In this document: one piece after another, positions 50,545 to 59,045 of the stretch | How the letters are laid out: the number at the start of each line of letters is the position of its first letter | Numbering within the stretch: the stretch's first letter is position 1 | From: Cytophagaceae bacterium | GTDB lineage: Bacteria; Bacteroidota; Bacteroidia; Cytophagales; Cyclobacteriaceae | Direction: 5' to 3' | Assembly: GCA_006969745.1 (NCBI GenBank) | Contig: CP030886.1 | Location: 3,011,234-3,075,233 of the forward strand | Length of the DNA: 64,000 nucleotides | Notes under the pieces: model-generated | Told to the model about the DNA's origin: nothing | What the model saw: only the letters and a program-made list of their open reading frames with translations | Database searches by the model: none | Program-made: the position numbers and the translations under genes

Positions 50545-50849
50545 TGAAATTAAAAGCAAACATTCACCCAGGCGAAATTTTAGTAGAAGAGTTTCTAATT
50601 CCCATGAAGCTTACAGCATATAGGCTTTCCAAGGAGATTGGTATTCAGCAAACTCGAATCAGTCAAATAATTAAAGGTTCAAGATCAATCACTGCAGATA
50701 CCGCAGTTAGGCTTGCACGGTTTTTTGGAACCACTGATGAGTTTTGGATGAACCTACAAAGAGAGTATGATCTCAGGAAAGTAAAAGCAGAAAAAGAAGA
50801 CGAATTTAGTAGTATTCGGAGATTTGACATGGTTGCTCATAAAATGTAA
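50544..50849 (+). CDS. higA: HigA-family antitoxin
   Basis: 101 residues with the HigA opening NIHPGEILVEEFLIPMKLTA, an HTH_3/XRE domain (YRLSKEIGIQQTRISQIIKG, SRSITADTAVRLARFFGTT) and FWMNLQREYDLRKV. It neutralises HigB and represses the operon. Ends 17 bp before the second dnaX-end copy. Confidence 0.92.
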   Translation: MKLKANIHPGEILVEEFLIPMKLTAYRLSKEIGIQQTRISQIIKGSRSITADTAVRLARFFGTTDEFWMNLQREYDLRKVKAEKEDEFSSIRRFDMVAHKM

Positions 50850-50866
50850 AAACCTTAACCTCAAAT

Positions 50867-50906
50867 ACCTGAAAGATCGTTTGGGATTGGATTTTGATTA
50901 TTAACA
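50867..50906. repeat. 40-bp direct repeat, right copy (displaced dnaX 3' end)
   Basis: Exact copy of 50175-50214. Extending left (from 50849) it still reads K-N-L-N-L-K-Y-L-K-D-R-L-G-L-D-F-D-Y-stop, close to the dnaX ending N-P-D-L-K-D-L-K-D-R-L-G-L-D-F-D-Y, so the remnant is longer than the exact repeat. Confidence 0.95.
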
Positions 50907-50919
50907 CTAAGTATTTTCT

Positions 50920-51366
50920 ATGAAATATCAATTACGACACTTTGAAAACAATTTTCAAATTGTTTCCTCGCTAGGTTGGGTTATGATCATAGTGGGAATT
51001 ATCACCTTATTTATTGGCCCTATTCCCGGGGCAGTGGTTCTGATTCTACTTGGAACGCTTCTCATCTGGATTCAGATTAGAGGGAAAAGAATCACAGTAG
51101 ATACCTCAGCCCGAGTAATTAAGTCAGGCGGTGAACTTGTAAGTATTAACAATCCATCTAGTCTGTTCCTAAAAGAGGTAAAAGTTTCGCAGACAGTAAA
51201 TTCTCGAGTAAACTCTTCCAATGTGAAAATGTATTTCTACAAAGCGTACATTCAGGATGGTGAGGAGAGTCATCTAATCTCTTGCAATGGAGATGACAAG
51301 CGAGATATGGAATCATTGAAGAAAATTGCCAATGATCTGCAAATACCTTTTGAGAAGAATTATTAG
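50920..51366 (+). CDS. Small two-helix membrane protein
   Basis: 148 residues. Two adjacent membrane helices (about 18-55: WVMIIVGIITLFIGP and GAVVLILLGTLLIWIQI) and a soluble strand-rich part ending DLQIPFEKNY. No family recognised. It begins 14 bp after the displaced dnaX end and was probably the gene directly downstream of dnaX before higBA arrived. Confidence 0.65.
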   Translation: MKYQLRHFENNFQIVSSLGWVMIIVGIITLFIGPIPGAVVLILLGTLLIWIQIRGKRITVDTSARVIKSGGELVSINNPSSLFLKEVKVSQTVNSRVNSSNVKMYFYKAYIQDGEESHLISCNGDDKRDMESLKKIANDLQIPFEKNY

Positions 51367-51387
51367 AATTCGATTTAATTCTAAATT

Positions 51388-53193
51388 CTATAGTTCCCCA
51401 TACACTTTCAAATCCTGACCTACATTCAGGTCGAAGTTCTTCATTCCATTTAGATCCATTACCTCATCTACGGTCATATCATATTTACGAGAGATGGCAT
51501 ATAGCGTCTCACCAGGCTGTACCGTGTGTTTAATGATGTTCTTACCTGCTGATGCTTCTTCGATAGGCGCTTTCACCTGAATGTTTTGGCCAATTTTCAA
51601 AGCGTCGGGATTTGGAAGCTCATTCCATCGCAGCAAATCATCCATTTTCACTTCATACAATTGAGAAATTCCCCAAAGAGATTCTCCTGAAGCTACTGTA
51701 TGAATTTTCACTTTTCTGAGTCGCTCTTCCTTCATGTCTACCTCGGGTACCTTAATTGGTACCACATCTTCTTCAATGGTTTCCTCGTCAAGTGGCTCCT
51801 CTACAGATTCTTTTGTAATGACCGCATCTTCTACCGAATTAGTGGAAGCAGTGGGTTTGGCTACAGGCTTGGTAATGACCGGACTAGTAAGCTCATGATA
51901 AGCGATTGGCTCACTTGACGGCCTGGTCCGATCCATCCAAAGTACTCTTCCCGGTTTCAATTCATCGATGATGCTCATGCGATTTCTACTGACAAGCTTG
52001 CTTAATTTGATGCCATACTGCTGAGATATCTCCCAAAGTGTTTCACCTGATTTTGCCACATGAAATCCAATCTTGGCTTTACCCTTTTTCTTCTTGATGT
52101 AATAAAACTCATTCGCAACAATCTTATCAGCTTCTGCCATGTCATTATACTTTCTGAATTGCTTTTCAGAAATTCCGGCGCGTGCAGATAAGCTGTGCAC
52201 ATCGTCGCTATCTCTGGCTAGAATGGATGGAATACCATTGAGCGGAATGATGGTGGATTTGTTTGCTTCGGTTATCCCTGGTGTTAATTCAGAAGGATAA
52301 ATCTTGGACTGAGGCTCGGAAATCTTGCTTCTCTTGTTAGCTTTTTCAGCTACTAATCGTTTCGGAGGTGAACCCTTTCTTGGGATCATTACTGAGTAGG
52401 TTTTGTCAGTCGGAACAGACCCACGCAATAACCATTTATTATACTTTTCCAATTCCTCCAAATCGACCTTTTCTTGCCTGGCTATTTGCTCCAATGTTTT
52501 GCCACCAGCGTTGGTGACTTCATCGAGCCAGATGCCTTCGGAATGCGGCAAACCTACAGAAGGAGTAAATGCGACCACATGAGCGATAAATTTCTTTAGG
52601 TACCAGTAGGTGTTTGTCGTTATGGTCAGTTTTTTCTTTCCATAGTTAGACTTGTCGGTATGACTTTTCGCTCCTCCGGCACCAGCCTGGTATGCAATCA
52701 CCGCATAGGCCCAATTGTCAAAGTAGAAATTGTTGGAATTGAAATATTTGCCTGAACCACGAGAAGCTGAAACGATATTTAATCGCTCATCTACTTTTCG
52801 ATCCACTACAAGCCCTACTTCCCTTCCGGTAAAATCTTTGAACTGCCAGAAACCTACCGCGTTTGCTGAGGAAACAGCATCTGAGATAAGATTACTTTCT
52901 TGTATAGCTAAAAACTTGATCTCATCCGGGATGCCTGCTTTTTTATGCTCGCGTTCGATGTATGGGAAATACAAATTCATGCGATCTACAAGAATATTGA
53001 AATAAGTATCGCTTCTAGTGAGTCGGTCTACCTCTTTTTGTAATTGCCTTCGCGCAGATTCATTAATGGTTAGCTTCACATCCCCGATCATCATTTCCCT
53101 AGGCACAGTCTGAGCGAAACTATTCGAGAGAATAGTTATGAAAAATAACCAACTCGAAACTCTGAACTTAAAACTCGAAACTTTGAATTTCAT
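51388..53193 (-). CDS. Lytic transglycosylase with LysM repeats (MltD-like)
   Basis: 601 residues. A signal-like N-terminus, then the SLT domain with IPDEIKFLAIQESNLISDAVSSANAVGFWQF (catalytic Glu in QESN) and AYQAGAGGAK. After a linker come LysM domains: FHVAKSGETLWEISQQYGIK, HTVASGESLWGISQLYEVK and HTVQPGETLYAISRKYDMT, with a weaker one before. It cuts peptidoglycan glycan strands in the periplasm. The start overlaps the O-methyltransferase gene by 4 bp. Its N-terminal codons are made of a 21-bp repeat. Confidence 0.9.
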   Translation of the reverse strand: MKFKVSSFKFRVSSWLFFITILSNSFAQTVPREMMIGDVKLTINESARRQLQKEVDRLTRSDTYFNILVDRMNLYFPYIEREHKKAGIPDEIKFLAIQESNLISDAVSSANAVGFWQFKDFTGREVGLVVDRKVDERLNIVSASRGSGKYFNSNNFYFDNWAYAVIAYQAGAGGAKSHTDKSNYGKKKLTITTNTYWYLKKFIAHVVAFTPSVGLPHSEGIWLDEVTNAGGKTLEQIARQEKVDLEELEKYNKWLLRGSVPTDKTYSVMIPRKGSPPKRLVAEKANKRSKISEPQSKIYPSELTPGITEANKSTIIPLNGIPSILARDSDDVHSLSARAGISEKQFRKYNDMAEADKIVANEFYYIKKKKGKAKIGFHVAKSGETLWEISQQYGIKLSKLVSRNRMSIIDELKPGRVLWMDRTRPSSEPIAYHELTSPVITKPVAKPTASTNSVEDAVITKESVEEPLDEETIEEDVVPIKVPEVDMKEERLRKVKIHTVASGESLWGISQLYEVKMDDLLRWNELPNPDALKIGQNIQVKAPIEEASAGKNIIKHTVQPGETLYAISRKYDMTVDEVMDLNGMKNFDLNVGQDLKVYGEL

Positions 53194-53828
53194 ATCTTTC
53201 TCAATATCATTAGTCCATCTCGGATGGGAAATAGAACGTCTTGTACTCTCGAATCAGTATGCACCTTTTGATTGAACTCCCTGATTGACTCAGTAGCTTT
53301 GTCATTCTTAGACTCATCAAACACTTTGCCACTCCAAAGTACATTATCGGCAATGATAAATCCTCCGTTATTTACCTGATCAATAACCTGATCAAAATAG
53401 TTGGAATAGTTTTCCTTGTCTGCGTCGATGAATACAAGATCCCAGGAGGTTTGTAAAGTTGGAATAATGTCTATCGCATTTCCTACCATCATTTCTATTT
53501 GATCGGAATAGTCAGATTGAGCAAAATATTGCTTCGTCCGCACAGACAGCTCTTCATTATTATCGATCGTGATGAGTTTTCCGTCGGTCCTCAAGCCTTC
53601 TGCCAGGCAAAGCGCTGCATAGCCGGTATAGGTTCCAATTTCCAGAATATTTTTTGGTTGAATCATATGCGAAAGCATAGATAATACTCGTCCTTGAAGG
53701 TGACCTGAAAGCATACGAGGCTTCAATACATGGAGGTGAGTTTCCCTGTTGATCTGCTGAAGCAAATCAGATTCAGGCTCGGAGTGATCTTCCACATATC
53801 TCTGGAGATCGTCAGGTAAAAATTCCAT
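53190..53828 (-). CDS. SAM-dependent O-methyltransferase (COMT-like)
   Basis: 212 residues. NILEIGTYTGYAALCLAEGL binds SAM, LITIDNN and LVFIDADKENYSNYF hold the metal/cofactor acidic residues, and FIIADNVLWSGKV follows. This is the class of small metal-dependent catechol-type O-methyltransferases. Substrate unknown. The stop overlaps the transglycosylase start by 4 bp. Confidence 0.9.
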   Translation of the reverse strand: MEFLPDDLQRYVEDHSEPESDLLQQINRETHLHVLKPRMLSGHLQGRVLSMLSHMIQPKNILEIGTYTGYAALCLAEGLRTDGKLITIDNNEELSVRTKQYFAQSDYSDQIEMMVGNAIDIIPTLQTSWDLVFIDADKENYSNYFDQVIDQVNNGGFIIADNVLWSGKVFDESKNDKATESIREFNQKVHTDSRVQDVLFPIRDGLMILRKI

Positions 53829-53844
53829 GTATGTAAAGATAGAA

Positions 53845-55083
53845 TTATTCCGGCAGATAAGTCAAGGCACTCATCTGATCGGTGGGTAAATATTGTGTGG
53901 CAAGTTCCTGAATGTGATTGGAGGTAATTCCATCAATTTTTTCAAACACACTATTAATATCAGGAACCTTATTCAAGTCGAGCTGGCTTTTTGCCATCAT
54001 CAGCATAATGGCATTCTTATTTTCCTCAGAAAGTGCCATCTGTCCCTTGATCTGATTTTTGGCTTTATGCAATTGCATGTTACCAAGAGGTTTGTTCTTT
54101 AGATTTTCAATTTCCCGGAGGATAATTCGTTGACTTTTCTTCAGGTTTTTAGGATCAGTCGCAAAATAGATAGCAAATTGTCCCACTTCCAGATAGGGTG
54201 CATAACTGGCATCAACACCGTAAACAAGTCCGTGCTTTTCACGGAGACTTAGATTAAGGCGTGAGCTCATGCTTGGACCACCAAGTAGGTTGACAAGAAA
54301 GAAAAACGGAATCCGATTTGGATCCTTTATACTCAATGAAGGCATTCCCATTGCAAAATGTGCCTGACTAATGGATTTCTTTACTTCACTTCTGGATGGG
54401 TTATAACCTGAAAACCAACTGCGTTCGGGTGTGTGGTTTTTGTGCGGAATATCTTTCAAGTACTTGATGGCAAGTTTCTGGATTTTCTTGGCAGAATAAT
54501 TCCCTACACTCGAAAGTATAATTTTCTCAGTATTCAGGTTTCGATCGAGAAATGCTCGAAAATCTCCTTTTTGAAAAGATTTTACTGTTTGCTCGGTTCC
54601 CAAAATGTTTCTGCCCAGTGGATGATTTGGGAATAGCAATTCATCAAATTCATCCTGGATAGAATCTTCAGGAGTATCTCGGTACATACTCATCTCCTCC
54701 AAAATCACAGTACGCTCTTTTTCTATCTGTTTTTCAGGAAAAGTAGAATTGAATGTAATGTCGCAAAGTAGCTCTACTGCTTTATCCAAGTGGATATCAA
54801 GGAGTGAGGCATAGAAGCAAATTTTCTCTTTGGTTGTATATGCATTTAGCTCACCACCAAGAGATTCCAGTCGATTTATAATATGATAGGAACTACGCTT
54901 GGTGGTCCCTTTAAATACCATATGCTCCAAAAAATGTGCAAGACCTTGCTCATTGGGAGATTCATCACGGCTACCAATATCAAGCATGATGCCCACGTGG
55001 GCGATCTTGGTGTGATTTACTTCTTTGTGGATGATCCGAATGCCATTCGGTAACTCGATCAGCTCGTATTCCTTCTTGCTCAT
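53845..55083 (-). CDS. M16-family zinc peptidase
   Basis: 412 residues. The inverted zinc motif HxxEH is present in GLAHFLEHMVFKGTTKRS, with the downstream Glu in a helix (ERTVILEEMSMYRDTPED). A C-terminal half of the same fold (LNLSLREKHGLVYGVDASYA) is included, so the protein may dimerise like bacterial processing-type peptidases. No signal peptide, so cytoplasmic. It precedes the O-methyltransferase by 16 bp. Confidence 0.92.
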   Translation of the reverse strand: MSKKEYELIELPNGIRIIHKEVNHTKIAHVGIMLDIGSRDESPNEQGLAHFLEHMVFKGTTKRSSYHIINRLESLGGELNAYTTKEKICFYASLLDIHLDKAVELLCDITFNSTFPEKQIEKERTVILEEMSMYRDTPEDSIQDEFDELLFPNHPLGRNILGTEQTVKSFQKGDFRAFLDRNLNTEKIILSSVGNYSAKKIQKLAIKYLKDIPHKNHTPERSWFSGYNPSRSEVKKSISQAHFAMGMPSLSIKDPNRIPFFFLVNLLGGPSMSSRLNLSLREKHGLVYGVDASYAPYLEVGQFAIYFATDPKNLKKSQRIILREIENLKNKPLGNMQLHKAKNQIKGQMALSEENKNAIMLMMAKSQLDLNKVPDINSVFEKIDGITSNHIQELATQYLPTDQMSALTYLPE

Positions 55084-55090
55084 TGAAGTG

Positions 55091-55098
55091 CAAAGGTA
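55091..55098 (-). promoter_or_regulatory. -7 box of the M16 peptidase operon
   Basis: Minus-strand TACCTTTG fits TAnnTTTG, 7 bp before the ATG at 55083, implying a leaderless or very short-leader mRNA. Confidence 0.5.
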
Positions 55099-55141
55099 GG
55101 ATTAAGTTGCTAGTAATGCATTGTTAGATCAAAGTAATGAG

Positions 55142-55678
55142 CTACTCAGGAATCCCTACGCCTGGGAGTTTTTTCATAGCCTTTTCCACTCCTGACCATA
55201 TTTCTTCTTTGTTATAAATGGGGTTTAATTCCATATATTTCACAGCATTTGAACGCCATATCACTTCCGATTTTCTTCGATCAATAACATCGATTATTAA
55301 GCTGCCTTTCAAAAATTTTTCATATTCGGGATACATTTGATCCATCCAACCTATCTCAGGCATAAATCCATCATAGTTGTCGGCAATTTCAGTTGAATCT
55401 TCCTTCAGTATCATGAAGAAGTTCACCAAAAGATCTGAAGAATCGTCTTTTTGTTCGTAGCCTTTCTGATACATGTTGTAGGCTATAGCATTGGCAATTT
55501 CATCCACCACCCGCTGATCATACAAGTAGTCTGGCCCTTGATAAGTGACTTCACATCCTTTCAACCAGCACCAGGTTTTAAAATCATCAAATGATTGCTC
55601 AGGTTTTTGATAGGTTTTAACATTGACTGCACATCCACTGAGAATGAATACAGGAAGTATTAGATAAATTATTTTCAT
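55142..55678 (-). CDS. DUF4136-type lipoprotein
   Basis: 178 residues from the ATG at 55676-55678, which begins a lipoprotein signal (IIYLILPVFILSGC); an upstream start adds nine residues. FDDFKTWCWLKG, ANAIAYNMYQKGYEQKDDSS-like helix and LIIDVIDRRKSEVIWRSNAV fit DUF4136, a lipid-anchored family of unknown function. Stands alone on this strand. Confidence 0.75.
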   Translation of the reverse strand: MKIIYLILPVFILSGCAVNVKTYQKPEQSFDDFKTWCWLKGCEVTYQGPDYLYDQRVVDEIANAIAYNMYQKGYEQKDDSSDLLVNFFMILKEDSTEIADNYDGFMPEIGWMDQMYPEYEKFLKGSLIIDVIDRRKSEVIWRSNAVKYMELNPIYNKEEIWSGVEKAMKKLPGVGIPE

Positions 55679-55774
55679 GGGTTCTTGACTTTGCTGCAAG
55701 ATCATGAAGTGATGTGCTGTTTTTAATGATACGGGTCAGTGAGACAGGTGAATTAAATCACTTACAAAATGGTG

Positions 55775-57004
55775 CTACTTAATCCTGGAAAGCTTCAAGC
55801 TCAGATAGCTCTTTTCTTTTTCATTTTTAGTCAATGCAATCGCCTTCTCAAGTGCTTCTTTTGCATCTTCATTGTTGCCTAGCTTCTGCAGCATTTCACT
55901 TTTTATAGCGTAAAAAAGGTAATATTCATCAAAGAACTGTGTGGCTTCTAATCGTTCTATTTCTTTCACTCCCAATAAGGATCCATGTACTTTTTCCAGC
56001 GCGACCACACGGTTGAGTTCTACAATTGGACTGGGAGTTATTTGTAGTTGCAGATCATAAAGTGTTAGGATATTTTCCCAATCTGTATCATGAAAGGTTT
56101 GTGCCCTGCAATGGGTGGCGCTGATGGCAGCCTGAATCAGGTACTCATTCATTGCACCTTGTTCAGAAGCACGCTCCAGATAAATTAGCCCCTGTTGGAT
56201 GAGTTCCTGATTCCATTTAGATCGATCCTGCTGTTCAAGAGTAATCACGTTACCTTCATTATCTGTTCTTGCAGCAAAACGCGATACATGGAAAAGCATA
56301 AGTGCAATCAATGCGTTGGCTGCCGGCGTATTGCAGATCTCACTTTCTAGCAGAACCCGATTCAAACGGATAGCATCTTCGCAAAGCTCTTTGCGAATCA
56401 GGTTTTCTCCTTCAGCTGACTTGTATCCTTCATTGAAAAGCAGGTAAATAATCTTAAGAACCATATCCAATCGATTCTCAATTTCATGTGCTGGTGGTAG
56501 GATTAGCTTTATTTCATCCTTTTTAAATTTCTTCTTCGCTCGTGTATACGCTTTTGCAACAGTTTCTTCTTTCTTCAGTAGTGAACTTGATATTTCCCTA
56601 ATGGAGAGACCACCCAAAATTTTTAAAGTGAGGATGATTTGATATTCCTGGCTAAGGGACGGGTGGCAGCACGCAAACATCATGCGTACCATATCATCGT
56701 TGATGGATTCTAAGGATAAGTCTTCATTCATTTCTTCTACACGCTCCGGTACTTCCTGATTTTTTGTTTTTTGATTTCTCCTTAACTGATCGATCATTTT
56801 GTTTCTGGCCACCCGAAAGATCCAGCCGGTTGGATTATCCGGTATTTGAGAGTACGGCCAGGTTTGCATGGCTTTAATCAATGCTTCCTGAACGCTATCC
56901 TCTGCGAGCTCTAAATTGGACGCTCCAAACTTACTGGTGAGGTGCGATACCGCCTTACCATATTCTGTCCGGAAGAAATGATCAACGAGTTGTGAGGTCT
57001 GCAT
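55775..57004 (-). CDS. ECF42-type RNA polymerase sigma factor with C-terminal TPR-like domain
   Basis: 409 residues from the ATG at 57002-57004. Sigma region 2 (SVQEALIKAMQTWPY, GWIFRVARNKMIDQLRR) and region 4 (LGGLSIREISSSLLKKEETV) are followed by about 220 residues of helical repeats (YLLFNEGYKSAEGENLIRKE; ELNRVVALEKVHG; KEALEKAIALTKNEKEKSYL). This layout and the DGPF gene upstream define group ECF42, which has no anti-sigma and is thought to be self-regulated through the C-terminal domain. Confidence 0.9.
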   Translation of the reverse strand: MQTSQLVDHFFRTEYGKAVSHLTSKFGASNLELAEDSVQEALIKAMQTWPYSQIPDNPTGWIFRVARNKMIDQLRRNQKTKNQEVPERVEEMNEDLSLESINDDMVRMMFACCHPSLSQEYQIILTLKILGGLSIREISSSLLKKEETVAKAYTRAKKKFKKDEIKLILPPAHEIENRLDMVLKIIYLLFNEGYKSAEGENLIRKELCEDAIRLNRVLLESEICNTPAANALIALMLFHVSRFAARTDNEGNVITLEQQDRSKWNQELIQQGLIYLERASEQGAMNEYLIQAAISATHCRAQTFHDTDWENILTLYDLQLQITPSPIVELNRVVALEKVHGSLLGVKEIERLEATQFFDEYYLFYAIKSEMLQKLGNNEDAKEALEKAIALTKNEKEKSYLSLKLSRIK

Positions 57005-57035
57005 GATAATAAAAACCTTCCCTGTTTTAGTAAGG

Positions 57036-57103
57036 GTCATGCTGAACTTGTTTCAGCATCTTGGCTTGATCCTAAATAGATTCTGAAATAAATTCAGAAT
57101 GAC
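57036..57103. repeat. REP-like palindromic element, copy 1
   Basis: Begins gtcatgctgaac and ends ttcagaatgac, with internal stems gctgaa/ttcagc and attctgaa/ttcagaat. The last 27 bp are identical to those of 61637-61663. Enclosing it, ccttccct (57017-57024) pairs with agggaagg (57117-57124). It lies between the DGPF gene and the sigma gene. Confidence 0.75.
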
Positions 57104-57134
57104 CGATTTAACAAAAAGGGAAGGATTAGATAGT

Positions 57135-57470
57135 TTATACACCCATATCGGTGATTATCTCCCGCACTTCTGTAGTGCCGCCAAATTCGAAGATTGGACA
57201 GTCTTTTGACAATTCTACCGCATGATCCAGATCTTTTGCATCCAGATGGACATAACCGCCTACAACTTCCTTACCTTCAGTAAAGGGACCGTCAGTAACT
57301 ATTTTTCCACCTGGCCCAACTACTTTACCTTCCTGCTGCAGTGGATATCCTTCGGCTTTTACCTTCGCCATCCATTCACCCCATCGCTGCATGTGAGCCT
57401 GCATCTGCTCCGGTGATTGGTCTGCATAGCCTTCATCGCCACCGCGGAATACGTATAAATACTTTTTCAT
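57135..57470 (-). CDS. DGPF/YCII-related protein, partner of the ECF42 sigma factor
   Basis: 111 residues. EQMQAHMQRWGEWMAKVKAE and TDGPFTEGKEVVGGYVHLDA carry the DGPF(A/T)ExKE signature. These YCII-fold proteins are almost always encoded beside ECF42 factors, often as targets. It sits 130 bp upstream of the sigma gene, same strand, with a REP-like element between them. Confidence 0.92.
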   Translation of the reverse strand: MKKYLYVFRGGDEGYADQSPEQMQAHMQRWGEWMAKVKAEGYPLQQEGKVVGPGGKIVTDGPFTEGKEVVGGYVHLDAKDLDHAVELSKDCPIFEFGGTTEVREIITDMGV

Positions 57471-57567
57471 AGAGTTTTAGAGTTTTAGTTAAGTTAAATA
57501 TTTCCCTAGAGACGAAGTATAAAATGGATAATGGACAATTGAGAATTAAAAAATTTCATTTTAGCTT

Positions 57568-58089
57568 ATGATTGATATGGTTGAAATTGAAATCGCTGAC
57601 ATTGGTTTTGCGGAAGAGCTGGTTCAATTCTGGAAGAAAAGCTTTCTCGCGGCTTATTCAGATATCCATTCGGAAGAAAATATCCAGGCATACTTTTCAT
57701 CATGTTATACGGTTGAGGAGGCATCCAACATTCTTATAAGTAAGAACTATGAATGTTTAAAGGCCAACAGAGATCAGCAGACTGTTGGGATATCCATCGT
57801 CAACGATCGTAAATGTCCCTTGAACACAGAATTGAATGCGATTGAGCTAAAGCACTTGTATTTGCTACCGTCTGAATATGGTTCCGGGTTAGCGCACGAA
57901 ATGATGGATGAAGTATTTCAGAGGGCTAAAAAGGCAGGTAAATCCCATATTTGGCTAAGTGTTTCTAAACTCAATCAGCGAGCACAGCGATTTTATATGA
58001 AGCTGGGATTTGAGCAACTTGGCACTGGTGCAGATATTCATGTGGGTGATGAGGTGTTGCATTCCTTGGTGTTGATTAGGAACGTTTAA
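57568..58089 (+). CDS. GNAT-family N-acetyltransferase
   Basis: 173 residues. Motif A is clear: KHLYLLPSEYGSGLAHEMMD followed by HIWLSVSKLNQRAQRFYMKLGF. Transfers acetyl from acetyl-CoA to an amine of unknown type; RimI- or YkkB-like roles are equally possible. It ends 1 bp before the convergent membrane-protein gene. Confidence 0.88.
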   Translation: MIDMVEIEIADIGFAEELVQFWKKSFLAAYSDIHSEENIQAYFSSCYTVEEASNILISKNYECLKANRDQQTVGISIVNDRKCPLNTELNAIELKHLYLLPSEYGSGLAHEMMDEVFQRAKKAGKSHIWLSVSKLNQRAQRFYMKLGFEQLGTGADIHVGDEVLHSLVLIRNV

Positions 58090-58090
58090 A

Positions 58091-59014
58091 TTATATCTTT
58101 AGCATCCAAAGTAATGGAATCGTTGCCAGAAATCCGATTAACAATGCCCCAATGATTGGATTTGAAATATTGTTGAAATTATATGGAAAATCTGGAATAT
58201 CACCTGGGAAATCATGCCAAAATTCGACTGGTAATTCTCGTGGGGAATACCATTTATCTATTACTTGATCTTGAACTTGTTGTTGAATCCAATTATCATA
58301 TTCTTTCTCCCAATTTTCTACCCAATCATTTGCTTTCTTATTTCTATATATTTCATAATAGATTGTAGTTGGTAGGAGAACTAACAAAATCCCAATAGTA
58401 ATTAGACATAACCACCATAAAATATTTTTTAAAAGAGTAGGAAGGTAATCAGCAATGATTTTTTTCTGATTAGATGGGTCTTTTAACGTAGAATAAACGA
58501 CAGATCCATCTAGGATTTCCCTCTCATTAATGTAAAGTCTAGGTGTTTCTGTTGAATCACTTGAAATTTTTTCTAGATAGAATGAAAGTTCAAAGTATTC
58601 TTTTGGTTTCCATTGAAGAAAACTAGTAGTTATTGTCTGCTTAAATACTTCTATCTCAATAGGAAAGTTTTTGCCTTTTATGCTTGAATTTAATACTCTA
58701 AAACCATCCTCAATTTCTATGGTAAGTACGTCACTAATTATATTTTTTCTATTTCCTTTAGCAACAATAACTTCAGATCCGGTGTTTTCGATTAAAAATG
58801 ATGCTTTCCATACATTATTTACAACACTATCCTTGAATATGTAAGTTGCGCTTAGACCATCAACGCTTGGAATGTTTGTTAAACTCTCAATTGAAATTGA
58901 TTTAATATCAATAATTGGATAATTCTTCTCCCAATTCAAATACAAACCAATTAGTGTCGCTATTCCAGCAGCAACGCCAACTATTGTTCCTATATTTTTT
59001 AAGAATTTATTCAT
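58091..59014 (-). CDS. Hypothetical membrane protein
   Basis: 307 residues. One helix near the N-terminus (about 8-26), a strand-rich middle domain of about 150 residues (SIESLTNIPSVDGLSATYIF), two helices (about 195-220 and 285-305) and an acidic soluble stretch between them (WVENWEKEYDNWIQQQVQD). No family recognised. The gene is richer in A+T than its neighbours and stands between a GNAT and a protease gene, so it may be a recent arrival. Confidence 0.55.
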   Translation of the reverse strand: MNKFLKNIGTIVGVAAGIATLIGLYLNWEKNYPIIDIKSISIESLTNIPSVDGLSATYIFKDSVVNNVWKASFLIENTGSEVIVAKGNRKNIISDVLTIEIEDGFRVLNSSIKGKNFPIEIEVFKQTITTSFLQWKPKEYFELSFYLEKISSDSTETPRLYINEREILDGSVVYSTLKDPSNQKKIIADYLPTLLKNILWWLCLITIGILLVLLPTTIYYEIYRNKKANDWVENWEKEYDNWIQQQVQDQVIDKWYSPRELPVEFWHDFPGDIPDFPYNFNNISNPIIGALLIGFLATIPLLWMLKI

Positions 59015-59045
59015 TTATTAAACCATTATCTATGTAATTTAATCA

